Source: Armillaria gallica (Eukaryota > Basidiomycota > Agaricomycetes > Agaricales > Physalacriaceae). From it: a DNA stretch of 64,000 bases. Position numbers and translations under genes: made by a program. Positions 23,904-34,479 of this stretch are shown piece after piece (positions within the stretch are counted from its first letter, which is position 1; each line of letters begins with the position of its first letter). The notes beneath the pieces were generated by a model, which was not told the DNA's origin, ran no database searches, and was given only the letters and a program-made list of their open reading frames with translations. The DNA lies in NCBI GenBank assembly GCA_037576215.1, contig JBANDB010000003.1:7440001-7504000 (forward strand). The letters run 5' to 3'.

Positions 23904-24298
23904 TGTTAGACCCAACTCCAATTAGGAGTAAACAACAGCTGTATCATGTTCATACAGTCACCATTGAGTCTTGTGATGAAAGAAGGTTCTGGACTAAGTC
24001 TTTAGTGCTTAGCAAGAGTGAATGTGTTTTGGTATAGATTAACTTTAGCTCAAAGCTAGAGAATATACAGCTTGAGCCACACTACTTATATACTAAAGTG
24101 AGGGTTCTAATAATAGGTTCACTGTTTGAGAAAGAAGTAAGAACATGCAAAAGGTGAATGATAAAGGGCCACGATGTTGTCACTCCATGGAGTCATGATG
24201 TCACCAGTGGAGCCTATTGATAAGGTAAGATAAGATAAGATAAGTGCCGAAGATAAAATAAGAGGCACTTAGATAAAGAAAATGAATAAATCGTAACA
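23904..24298 (-). repeat. 3' LTR of Ty3/gypsy element A
   Basis: In element orientation the LTR runs TGTTACGATTTATTC...GGGTCTAACA. It aligns with the LTR at 33,103-33,527 over most of its length (shared 'TTAGCTCAAAGCTAG', 'ATACAGCTT', 'CACTACTTATATACTAAAGT', 'AATAAATCGTAACA'), with CpG changed to TpG/CpA. The polypurine tract (CAGGGGGTAA) lies immediately inside, at 24,299-24,310 as ACCCCCTTG on the plus strand. A GATAAGATAAGATAAG microsatellite sits within it. Confidence 0.85.
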
Positions 24299-24499
24299 TT
24301 ACCCCCTTGTTAAGGCAGGCATCCTGACTGCTGTTATGGTCTGCTCCAGTCATTTTCGAAGTCCTCTTAGTACATTCCTCTGGCCTCTCCTCCATATCCA
24401 TCATTATCCCAATTGGCATTTATCTCCTAGTATTTGTTGATTAGTGGAGTTAAACTTGGAAGTTCCTCCTTCAGATACCACCACTCAATGGCTGAGCTG

Positions 24500-25915
24500 G
24501 GCAGCTTTACCAAGTATACCCATTCGTTTCATGGACTGTCAGATTTCCTGTCTTTATGTTTGGCATTGAGAATGATGGTCGACTCAGGATGATTTGTGGC
24601 GACAGTGTTGACGTGCTCTGTGAGGAATTCTTCAATGAGTTCATCAGTGTCCATGTGGTCTTCTCATACTCAAATGTTTGACTCTGGTCCATAGCCTTTC
24701 CATTTGACAAAGTAATCTGTGACCCTCCTTTGTGGTTCTTCCCTGCTTTCCCCATACTTGATGAAGTCTACTGTTGAGTACTTTTTCAACTTCATAATGT
24801 TTGGCACCTTCAATTAGATCTGGTGGTGGTGGTGGTGGTGGTTCTTGGTTTGGGAAGGTGGGCAGTGTATACGGAGTAAGGAGTGCTTTGTTGAACGTTG
24901 GGTGAATGTGCCAGTTGGTAGGGAGTTTGAGAGTATATGCTGAGGCTTTTTTCTTTGCGACTATCATGAATGGGCCTGTTTGCTTGTCTGCAAGCTTCTT
25001 CTTTGGTCAGGGGAGATGAAGGTTGGTCATATCAAGCCAGACCTTGTCTCCTATTTAATACTTGATCACTGGACACTTCTTTTTATCGTATTGGGCTTTC
25101 ATTTGGTCAGTGGCTTTCTCGAGTGATCGTTTGGCTGCAGCATGGATCTCTTGCATTTCAGGGATAAACATGGTTGAGGCTGGTGTCTGAAAGGGTGTCT
25201 GGGGTTTGGCTCCTGGTAAGACATGGGCATTGTAGCTATAATTGACCTCAAATGGACTTTTGCCAGTGGCTGAATAGATGTGATTGTTGTGAGTGAAGGT
25301 GGCGAGTGATAGTGATTCTACCCAGTCGTTTTATAGATGGTTAACGAAGATCCAGAGGTATTTCTCAACCTCTTGATTGACTCATTCTGTTTGTCCATCT
25401 GTTTGAAGATGGAAAGCAGTAGAAGTGTTGCCTTTGATTTGGAGCAGGTCATAAAGATCCTTCATGAACTTGGAGATGAACACTGTTCCTTGGTCAGAGA
25501 TGACCACTTGTGGCATGCTGTGTTTAGCATACACCTTGTCATGTAGGATTTTTGCCCATCCCTCTGATGAGAGTTCCGTGGAGCATGCGATAGGAATGAT
25601 TTCTTTGGAGAAGTGGTCAATGATCATGATGATGGCATCATAGCCATTGCAAATGGGTAAACCAGTGATCATGTCAATGGAGATGTGAGTCAATAGTCTG
25701 GAAGGTATGGCATTGGGATGAAGTGGTGCTGCTTTTGCTTGAGTGCTTGACTTGGTTTGTTGACATGTCTTGCAAGTGTGGATGTAAGCTTCTATGTCTC
25801 TTTTCATCTTGGGCCACCAGTATTCTCGTGATATGAGTTCCTTGGTCTTTTTAATGCCTGGGTGCCCTGCAGTGATGTGGTCATGAGACTGTGCAATGAT
25901 CTCTCCTCTCAACAC
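24500..25915 (-). pseudogene. Gypsy A integrase and chromodomain-like tail
   Basis: Integrase that would insert retrotransposon cDNA. The open segment 25,915-25,382 begins with an HHCC zinc-binding module (H..H in 'AQSHDHITAGHPGI', C..C in 'CKTCQQT'). It continues with the catalytic core 'SIDMITGLP', 'ISDQGTVF' and 'TDGQTE', which keeps D, D and E of the DDE triad. Stops at about 25,380 and frame changes then follow. The tail reads 'MKAQYDKK' (about 25,090), 'LKLPTNWHIHPTFN' (24,900), a proline run, and 'HYEVEKVLNSR' (24,790), the chromodomain start of fungal chromoviruses. Confidence 0.85.
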
Positions 25916-26343
25916 ATGGTTTCAGGGGACATAGATTCAGTTGTCATAGTAGATTAATCTGTTCTCTATCTTCATTCCTCAATTGTGATTGAGTGATCCA
26001 GAGACATTCTTGTCCCACAAGTGATGGTCGAGTGTAGCATGTTTGATCTTCATCTGCGTTTCTTCTATTGTGGGCATGAGCATTGCTTGAAAGTGCTCTG
26101 GTTTAAGAACTATGATTTCATCATTGTCTTCTTTGCCCTGTTCGTGGTCTGCCCTTGGCTAAGCAAGTTGGCTTTCTTGTTTGCTGTTCCTGGTTTGTGG
26201 TGAAGAGAGAAGTAGTATTCAGCTAATTCGGTTACCCAATGCGCTTGTCATCGGTTTAGCTTTTGGGGTTTTTGAAAGTACTGGAGATTCTGGTGATCTG
26301 TCCAGATTTCGAAATCCTGAGCTGCTCCCTTTAGGTAGTGCCT

Positions 26344-26743
26344 TCACTTGTCAAGGGCAAGCATGATAGTGAATAGTTCTTTGTTGTAAATTTCATAGTT
26401 TTGTTCTGTAACTGTGAGGGCTTTGAATAAAAATGCAACTGGGCACCATTTTCCATTCTGTTCTTGTGACAAAATGGCATCTATTGCCCCCTCACTAGCA
26501 TCCACTTCTATGTGGAGTTTGCCTTCCTCTGTTGGTATTGCTAATACCACATCCTTTGCCAATTGCCTTTTTAACTGGTCAAAAGTGTTTTGTTGCACCC
26601 TTCCCCACTTCCATGGATTGTTCCCCATCAGCTGAGTCATAGTTTTGATAATTTTACTGTATCCTTTTTTGAATCATCAGTAGAAGTTGGTGAAACCTAG
26701 GAATGACTGTAACTGTTGTTTTTTGGTTGGTATGAGCCACTCC
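26344..26743 (-). pseudogene. Gypsy A reverse transcriptase 3' part and RNase H
   Basis: Reads 'EWLIPTKKQQLQSFLGFTNFY', the end of the RT domain, then 'NTFDQLKRQLAKDVVLAIP', 'HIEVDASEGAIDAILSQEQ' (the first RNase H Asp) and 'NYEIYNKELFTIMLALDK' (the catalytic Glu region). One TGA (about 26,682) follows 'NFY'. It is separated from the rest of RT by the 1.36 kb insertion. Confidence 0.85.
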
Positions 26744-28100
26744 ACTGATGAGCCTCCAGGCTCTGTATGCTCATAAATTTGTGGATCTATAATGATCTAG
26801 TGATATTCTGCCCCTTCTGAACTTCCATATCAAAGCACAGCCATGATTGTCAGGCACTTTGATCCTGAATCCTATTATGCAACTCTAATAACAAGTTAGC
26901 GAACTATTATAATTCACTACAGTCAGCAGCAGTTAAAGCCTTACCAAGGCTGTTTACTTTGCACAGTTCATAGCTTAGTAAATGCACAGGAAGTTTGCAT
27001 TGCAGCAGCATTGCACAGTTGTGTAGTTCTTGGAGTTGCACAGTTGCTGACAGATCTCAACTCAGCATTAGTAAAGAAAGGACAAGAATACTCTATTGCA
27101 CAGTAAATAGTTCGCTTGTGTTGCAAATTAACAGGGCAAGGACAAATGTAACTTACCTACAAGGAATTCTCAAAGTAGTATAAAAGTAGCTAACGAAAAG
27201 TACAAAAAAGAAAAGAGGAAGGAGACAGACCCCAAGGGAGTTACTTGCCTACAAGTACATTACCTTACACACCTCCCAGATCCGATACACACACCCAAAG
27301 TTATTGCTTCTCTACTGTTTATTAGAGAAATAACACTTAGCGAACTTTCCCTTCAATAATACAGTTACCTATAACTTCGCATGCTTACCTCTGCTCCAAA
27401 AACTTCGCTAGGAAACCTTTACTGGTTACCCTTGCAAAGCATCCTCGACATTTTAAGTTCGCTTGCATACCTGTGTGCTTTAAACAACAATCTGCAGCAA
27501 GGATTGAAGCTTTTAGCCACTAACAACCTAGTACTACTATTTCCGAACTTAGGAAACATCACCACTTAACTCTTATAGAGTTAGACACCTTGAGGCCTTA
27601 GCTACCTTTCTCATAGAGGAGAAAGTTTACTACAGTTGCCCTTGTGATTCAACTCAAGATTGATACTGACTTGCTTGATATTAGGATCATTTAGAGCTAT
27701 ATCTTGCTTGCACGTATTTTATCTTGGATAAAACTTCACTCACACCTGGAGCACCAGCACCTCTTAACTCACATAGAGTTCCCCAACCAAATCCACAGCT
27801 AGGATTTCAACACCCACATAGTTCATGCCACATCTAGGTCGCCCTCACTCAGCATACACCCACATTTATGCATCCCTTCCTTTCCAGGAAAGTTTGTGTA
27901 CATACCTTGAGCCTCTGAACAGCCTTTAGAGAATCATAACAAGCATAGCAATACTTTGCTACATCACCAGGAAGCTATAGTCACTGCATGGAGGTGCAAG
28001 ACTAGACTTGCTAGAACCTGCCTTCAGATTCTGTGTTTGGTTACACTAGCTGTTACAGGTCTTGTGTTTTCTGCTTGCAGGAGTCTCCAGGTTCATCACT
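26744..28100. mobile_element. TIR element inserted in the gypsy A reverse transcriptase
   Basis: Removing 26,744-28,100 rejoins the RT reading '...PIKIQGIA' with 'EWLIPTKK...', the expected GIAEW-type junction. The ends are inverted: ACTGATGAGCCTCCAGGCTC on the left, and AGTGATGAACCTGGAGACTC as the complement of the right end. No transposase frame is visible, and no target duplication is clear. The left terminus is found again at 5,037-5,064. Confidence 0.65.
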
Positions 28101-29510
28101 GCTATTCCTTGAATCTTAATTGGGTCCATGTGAATGCTTCCTTCACTAATAATGACTCCAAGGTACTCCGTCTCTAGGGTTTTGAATTCGTATTTCTCTG
28201 TTTTAAGGAATAGCTTGTTCTTTCGTAGGACTTTTAGGACTTCACATGTGATGCAGCGATGTTGTTCCTTGGTTTTGGACATAATTAGGATGTCATTGAG
28301 GTAGACAGTTACTGCTCCCAACACAATGAGATCTTTGAAAATGTCATTCATCATCTATTGAAAGGTGGCAGAGGAATTGGTAAGTCTGAAGAACATGACA
28401 GTGGGCTCAAACAAGCCCTGATTTGTTCTGAATGCTGCCTTCCACTCGTCACTGTCCTTGATGCATACATTATTGTATCCCCATCAAACATCAAGTTTAG
28501 AGAAGTATTTGGTGCCTTGCAACTTGTCCATTAGCTCTGAGATGAGAGGAAGTGGGTAGCGGTTCTTGATCATCCTCTCGTTGAGCTCTCAATAATCTTG
28601 GACAGGTCATAACTTGCCATCCTTCTTTTTAATGAAGAAGAAGGGCGAAGCCATGGGCAATTTTAATGGCCATATTCTCCCACTTGAAAGGTTTTTATCC
28701 AAGAATTTGTCAAGCTCTTCCTGTTTGTTATGATTAAGAGAGTAGACTTTGCAGTCAAGGTTGGCACTTGCATTGGGGGTGAGTTCAATTGTATGGTCTC
28801 ATGTTTTGGGCTCAGGGAGTTCATCGAAATTGTCTTTGTTAAACAAGTTGTTGAAGTCTCTGCACCAATCTGGGACCATTTCCTCAAACATCTTAGTCTT
28901 CTTTTCTGCATTGGCTTTGGCAGCAAGGTCGTTTGCATGATGAGCATGTATGAAAATGGCCTGCATAAAGTCTACTGTGAGAATGGGTTTCCTCTCCTCT
29001 AGTTCTTCATCCCACTTGTTGTCTGGATCAGAGTCGGGAAGTACAAATGGGGTTTTGCAGCATTGGCATCATGCGAACATCAATTTTCTAGTCTTCCAAT
29101 TGACAAATAGATTATGCCTTGCTAGCCAATCATGACTGAGGAAGATTTGTTGGTCACCTAATTCTGTGATGGCCAAATCTATTTGTTCCACATGATCTCT
29201 GATCTTAAGACGGATCTCGGCATACTTTGTAATTGATCCTCCTTGGTTCCTAGTTTCATCGGCATTATAGACTGGAATTGGAGCAGCAGTCGCATGAGTG
29301 GGAATGTTGTGTTGTTTGATGAATGCTTGGTTGATGGCACTACTGGTGCATCTGCTGTCTACTAGCGCTGCAGTGGAGATTTTGGTCAGGTTTTCTAGGG
29401 TCTCAATTTGTACATTGACAACTAGATCCTTCCCACTTTCGCTTAACTGGCTGATGTACTGTTTTGGTTATCATAGTTCTTTGAGCCACCAAAGAGCATT
29501 GATTCACATC
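28101..29510 (-). pseudogene. Gypsy A protease and reverse transcriptase 5' part
   Basis: Protease segment 'STAALVDSRCTSSAINQAF' (about 29,370) has DSR in place of the catalytic DSG or DTG. It is followed by 'LSHDWLARHN'. RT begins with 'SGRIWPLKLPMASPFFFIKKKDGKL' (about 28,670-28,600), 'NRYPLPLISELMDKLQGTKYFSKLDV', '[12 protein letters not shown]', the catalytic box 'VYLNDILI' (YLND instead of YxDD, about 28,300) and 'ETEYLGVIISEGSI'. Both catalytic changes are explained by CpG-to-CpA transitions. Several TGA/TAG stops interrupt it. Confidence 0.85.
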
Positions 29511-29519
29511 ACCTTCACT

Positions 29520-31890
29520 CAATGCCCTAAGTCTTTTGCAAAATATCCTATTATATTTGGGGATGAAATCACAAAAGAGTCCTATTGAATAGACCTATCA
29601 TTATAGGCTTTTATTTTTTGCCTGAGATATAGGATATAGGCTGTGATATCCTATTATGGGTTGTGATATAGGTTGGGGGTCTAAGAGATGCTATTTTTAG
29701 GGTGAGGTGATGAGGAGAGGTGTATTATTAGCATCAATTGCACATTTTTGCTATTTTTAAAGTTAGGATCAGATTTAGAATGCCAGATCAATGTTTTTCA
29801 AAAATGTAGCCCCTTCCTTATTGGGATAGGCTATAATTAAATTCTAAGTCTCTTATAATAATCTATGATTAGATATTATTGTGACCCATCAATATCCAGC
29901 TGAAAATGTCTGGATGGATCAAAAGAAAAAAAAATGTATTAAAAATCTGCTTTATCTCAAAATTCTGGCTCATTTCTCAATGGATTGGGCTGATATTAAA
30001 GAGAGGACCTTGCCCAGTATTGTTCTTGATGTCTGTAAGGTTATTTCATCGAAATGTGACCAGAAATGGATGGATGCATCAAAATTGGTTTGGATGTAGT
30101 GGCAGTGCAGAATGCTATCAATAATATCAGTCTATTTTTGGACTAAATAGGGGTTTAGGCTTATTGGAGCATCCTCTAGGTGGTTCATGGGCCAGGGGAG
30201 GGTACTATTATATACTCAAATATAAATACCATAAAAGCAAATCATCTGGTGAAATATGGGGGCCCTGGGGAGTGGGTAAAAAGGCTAAAACAGTGAAGAA
30301 TAGCAAAAATAAGCAGAAAATCCGCATTTTGGGTGGTTGCTGGGTACTGGATGGGCCAGGGGATGGTACCAGTATATGCCTAAAGATAGATAACACAAAA
30401 GAAAAGCCTCTGATGAGGTATGGGGCCCCTGTGGAGTGAGTAAAAAGGGTAAAATAGTGTAAAATAGCGAAAATAAGCAGAAAACTTGCTTTTTATAGTG
30501 CTACATACATTGGATCGCTTCAGGGACTTCACCATTCGATTTCTACATTATGAAAACCTTAGAATACATCCTCATTGGTTATATATGAGTACCGGAACAC
30601 TGTGAAAAATAGAGAATTGAGGGGTAAATATGTATTATCTTGTTTTCTAAGCATCAGATTGCTCTGGGAGTGATACCATTCAATTCTTTGACCCTTAAAA
30701 CCTCCAAAATACTCTAGGTGTCATTTATGGGGTCTCAGTATTGATCATAATAATGATATAACAGTTTAGGAGAGGCACATATGAATACTCATGTTTCTGA
30801 GACTCAGAAAATTTCGAAGTTGTTGCCAATGAATTCCTTGACCTTAAAAACCTCCAGAATACCCCAGGAGCACCTTACAAACCTTAGAAATCCATGGTAA
30901 AAAGAGTGATAGTGAAAATCTCTGAATTACCATATAGCTTGCATTTCTGAGTGTTGGGGAAGGTAATTCTGGTATAAAATACATGATATATATTGTATAA
31001 TAGTGTGTACAAAAGATTAGGATGATCCAAAATGTACTGGTAGAGATATAAGGTGATATTTCTGAAGAAAAAAAAAGGAGCATCACACTGATTTCAATGT
31101 TCTGGTCATCCTATAGCCTGGAGACTATCAGATTCAGATTCCTGGACCCAAAAAACATTAGACTCATGCATCATCCCTAGGGGTAATTTTTAATAGTGCA
31201 ATATCTATGCACAGAGGATATCTTTGTGCATAACTGAGTGCACACTTATTACTTTGGAGTTTTGACACATAGACCCCATGGATTATTGGTGTTCCTACCA
31301 TTTTTTGGGTCTAGGAATCTGAATCTGATAGTCCCCAGACCATAGGATGACCAGAACATTGAAATCAGTGTGATGCTCCTTTTTTTTTTTTTCAGAAATA
31401 TCACTTTATATCTCTGCCAGTACATTTTGGATCATCCTAATCTTTTGTACACACTATTATACAATATATATCATGTATTCTATATCAGAATTACCTTCCC
31501 CAACACTCAGAAATGCAAGCTATATGGTAATTCAGAGATTTTCACTATCACTCTTTTTACCATGGATTTCTAAGGTTTGTAAGGTGCTCCTGGGGTATTC
31601 TGGGGGTTTTTAAGGTCAAGGAATTCATTGGCAACAACTCCGAAATTTTCTGAGTCTCAGAAACATGAGTATTCATATGTGCCTCTCCTAAACTGTTATA
31701 TCATTATTATGATCAATACTGAGACCCCATAAATGACACCTAGAGTATTTTGGAGGTTTTAAGGGTCAAGGAATTGAATGGTATCACTCCCAGAGCAATC
31801 TGATGCTTAGAAAACAAGATAATACAATTCAAATGCATGTTGATAACTACAGAAGTACTATAAGTCCAGCTAGCAGGCATGACGTACGTA
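29520..31890. mobile_element. Inserted block carrying a 165-bp tandem repeat and a 1.2 kb palindrome
   Basis: This stretch separates gag from protease and has no gypsy homology. It contains no convincing gene. Features seen: a two-copy tandem repeat at about 30,181-30,500 (shared 'ATGGGCCAGGGGA', 'TAAGCAGAAAA', 'GTGAAATATGGGG'-like words), followed by the palindrome at 30,631-31,826. Exact insertion limits are uncertain. Confidence 0.5.
30631..31826. repeat. Palindrome: about 525-bp arms, about 150-bp centre
   Basis: The left arm starts TGTATTATCTTGTTTTCTAA at 30,631 and the right arm ends with its complement at 31,826. The arms meet at about 31,155 (CTGGACCCAAAAAA) and 31,300 (TTTTTTGGGTCTAGG). 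Mismatches are rare (for example an A-tract length difference near 31,070/31,380 and a few single changes). A transcript would fold into a long hairpin. Confidence 0.85.
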
Positions 31891-31900
31891 CCAGTCGAAA

Positions 31901-32299
31901 CTAAGTCCTTGGCTGAGTAAGTTGAATCATTTTCTTCTTAGTGTTGTCTTTTACCTCCTCAATCTTGGAGTCAGTCTTCTCCTCTGTTAGATGTGTGTCC
32001 CAGTAATAGTTGAGACGCCTCATTGCTTCTTCTCTGGATTTAGTTGCATTGGGGCAATCATGCTTGAAGTGGCTGAGCTGTCCACATTGGAAACACTTTG
32101 CTGCTGCACATGCGGCATCAATATCCATTGGCACACCACATCCGCCATATGTCATCCCTGTTGCTGTTTTCTTCTCCAGTGTGTATGTTGACACTTGACC
32201 ACCCTTCTGGGGCATAGTCGTCTTCTGTGCCTGTGGTCTGGTGTCGACTTGCCTAGCCATAGTTCCTTCCACCTTCTTGAGCTGGTAGTTATAGTCCAT
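31901..32299 (-). pseudogene. Gypsy A gag fragment with zinc knuckle
   Basis: The frame contains 'CFQCGQLSHFKHDC' (about 32,090-32,050), a CX2CX4HX4C nucleic-acid-binding knuckle typical of retrotransposon gag. Upstream it reads 'MDYNYQLKKVEGTMARQ'. The N-terminal two thirds of gag are missing. Confidence 0.8.
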
Positions 32300-32330
32300 G
32301 CAGAGTAAGCAAGCCTTTCATCTATCATAG

Positions 32331-33102
32331 GTGTTTGGCACTTCTCTGTCAGCTGCGTATATTGTATTCTTGCTGGTTTCCAGCCTTAGCAGGCAAAATC
32401 ATATATCATTCTTGTCAATTGACAGACTTTGTGATATATCCAGACTGTCAATTGACTGACCCCCTCAGTATAGGCTTAGGGCTCATCACAGCTGCTAGCA
32501 ACCATCATGGTTCATCACAGCCCTCCCTCCCACTCATTGGGGTATAGTCATACCTCTGCTGTTTGTCATGGCAGACTTGCACCCCTCTGCTCAATGAGGG
32601 CGCATTTTTTCCATTTTTGGAATCAGCTCCAAATCACTATATTTTGATGGGGTTTTTTCATAACATCATTTTGGGGTCAGTGGGTAGGGCTCCTCCTCCC
32701 CATCAATTCTCCAGCCCTGCTGCTCATTAGGCTCAGGAATTTCCATTTTCAGTCCATAAAATGAAAATCTTCAAAATTGCTTTTTTTTTCACTTGCTTTT
32801 TTTGGTGGTTGGTAGTTGCCATATACTTGGACCAAATGCAGGTATAATAAAAAAGGGTGGGATCATCCTAATCAGGTAATGATGTCGGCTCATGTCTGGA
32901 ATCTGAAAATTATATATCCTGCTCACAGCGCTCAACCAAAACACTTTTAAAAAAGGCTAGATACATACACAAGTATGCTAGAGTCTATCTACACCAGTAT
33001 TGCGGCTGGATGGATCACCATGGCCAGAATGATGTTGAAGATCATTCTCAAAGCAAATCATACAAAGTCCAACAATGGCACCAGTAAATAAATGTAAATA
33101 TA
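32331..33102. other. No gene seen
   Basis: AT-rich DNA with poly-T runs (32,780-32,800) and a repeated TCAATTGACAGAC / CTGTCAATTGACTGAC word near 32,416-32,460. It lies between the broken gag of element A and the LTR of element B. No 5' LTR of A is recognisable. Confidence 0.4.
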
Positions 33103-33527
33103 TGTAAGACCCGAACTCCAATCAAGGGTAAATAGTCGGCTGTATCGCGTTCGTACAGTCACCGACTAGTCCTGTGATGATTGGCGATCAAGACTAACTG
33201 AATAGCACTTAGTGAGAAGGAATGTGTTTCGGTATGAATAAACGTTAGCTCAAAGCTAGGGAATATACAGCTTTGAGTACACTACTTATATACTAAAGTG
33301 AGGGTCTGTAATGAGTACTAAGATGAGGGTACCGTGTTAGAAAGTGAATAAGCCAAGTACATGGTAGCCGAGAATAATACATGTCAAGTACACGCCGGGC
33401 AAGTGTGACGTGTTAGCGATGTGAAGATTTATGAAGGATCCGTGGAGTCGCGGATCTGAAGATAAGATATGAGTAAGCATCCATGATAAGGTAAGATAAG
33501 ATGCGAAGAAATGAATAAATCGTAACA
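33103..33527 (-). repeat. 3' LTR of Ty3/gypsy fragment B
   Basis: A 425-bp LTR from TGTAAGACCCG to CGTAACA on the plus strand, so in element orientation TGTTACG...CTTACA. The polypurine tract (CAGGGGGGTAAA) is directly inside, at 33,528-33,541. It is the CpG-rich counterpart of the LTR at 23,904-24,298. Confidence 0.85.
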
Positions 33528-33741
33528 TTTACCCCCCTGTTAAGGCAGGTGTCCCAACTGCTGTTAGCTTCAATCCCGTCATTACTTTCTCACAATGCCG
33601 AGGCTCAACATTAGAGCCAATGCCACAATGGCTGTGATCCTCCTTTCTTTGTTCCCTATACGCAAGGGCCCGAACAAGGAGGAGGAATTTCGTTATCTGG
33701 TGGAAGTGGAAGCGGTAAATCTGGTAAACTTTTTCATGTCG

Positions 33742-34479
33742 TCATGGTATTTCTGTTGGCTCGAGCGGCGATTTCGTGTCTGTCAAAGGATCGTCATTGC
33801 CGCCAAAGTAGTCCCAGTCTAGCTGTTGGTCATACCAAACTTGGTGCCCAGAGAATGGGTCCGTATAGGATTGCCAATCTCCTGTGTCATGCTCGGTGCG
33901 ATTCACCTTTTGGGCGAGGTATTTGTCAACGAATTCTTCTGCATCCATATCATCTTCCTTTACCCAGCTGTTCGACTCTGGTCCATAGCCCTTCCATTTG
34001 ACGAAGTAATCTGTGACCCAGTGCCACAGCTCCCCGGCCTTTCCTCTGACTTTGCGTTCCCTACTGTTGAGAACCTTTTCTACTTCGTAGTGTTCCTCGC
34101 CATCCACAAGGTCTGGTGGTGGCGGAGGTGGTTGCTCTTGGTTTGGGAATGCGGGTGGAGTATAAGGAGTGAGGAGTGATTCGTATAATACTGGATGGAT
34201 GCGCCAGCCTATTGGGAGTTTTAATTTATATGCTGATGCTCCGATTTTTGCGATGATGGGGAAAGGGCCCATTCGTTTGTCTGCGAGTTTCTTCTTGGGA
34301 CGTGGGAGATTAAGGTTGGTCGTGTCGAGCCAAACCTTGTCTCCTACTTGGTATTCGACTGCAGGTCGTTTCTTTTTGTCGTATTGGGCTTTCATCTGGT
34401 CGGTGGCTTTTTTGAGTGCTTGCTTTGCTTCAGCATGGATTTTTTGCATTTGTGAAACGAATGTGGTTGAGGCCAGTGG
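33742..34479 (-). pseudogene. Gypsy B integrase C-terminus with chromodomain (truncated)
   Basis: An uninterrupted frame reads 'MQKIHAEAKQALKKATDQMKAQYDKK', the 'GDKVWLDTTNLNL' SH3-like segment, 'RMGPFPIIAKIGASAYKLKLP', a proline run 'QEQPPPPPPDL', then a chromodomain 'HYEVEKVLNSRERKV'...'YFVKWKGYGPESNSWVKEDDM'. The chromodomain keeps the expected Tyr/Trp cage positions (Y in HYEVEKV, W in KWKGY, W in NSWV). It directs insertion to H3K9-methylated chromatin in related elements. The frame is open but the catalytic core is missing: homology to element A stops at about 34,479, where Helitron sequence begins. Confidence 0.85.

Larger units (their letters stand above)
24299..32330 (-). mobile_element. 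Ty3/gypsy (chromovirus-type) element A, internal region, decayed and nested
   Basis: Reading leftwards: gag (32.3-31.9 kb), protease (about 29.46-29.3 kb), reverse transcriptase (about 28.66-28.1 kb), RNase H (26.7-26.3 kb), integrase (25.9-25.0 kb), then a C-terminal chromodomain-like tail (24.9-24.5 kb) and the 3' LTR. Two foreign blocks interrupt it: 26,744-28,100 in the reverse transcriptase and about 29,520-31,890 between gag and protease. No 5' LTR is found; homology is lost near 32,330. The whole body is CpG-poor and full of frame breaks. The paired fragment B at 33.1-34.5 kb is a younger relative. Confidence 0.8.

Noticed and set aside
24225..24245. GATAAGATAAG repeat as a GATA-factor regulatory cluster
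   Set aside because: It is a microsatellite within the LTR of gypsy A and is shorter in LTR B; no gene depends on it here.
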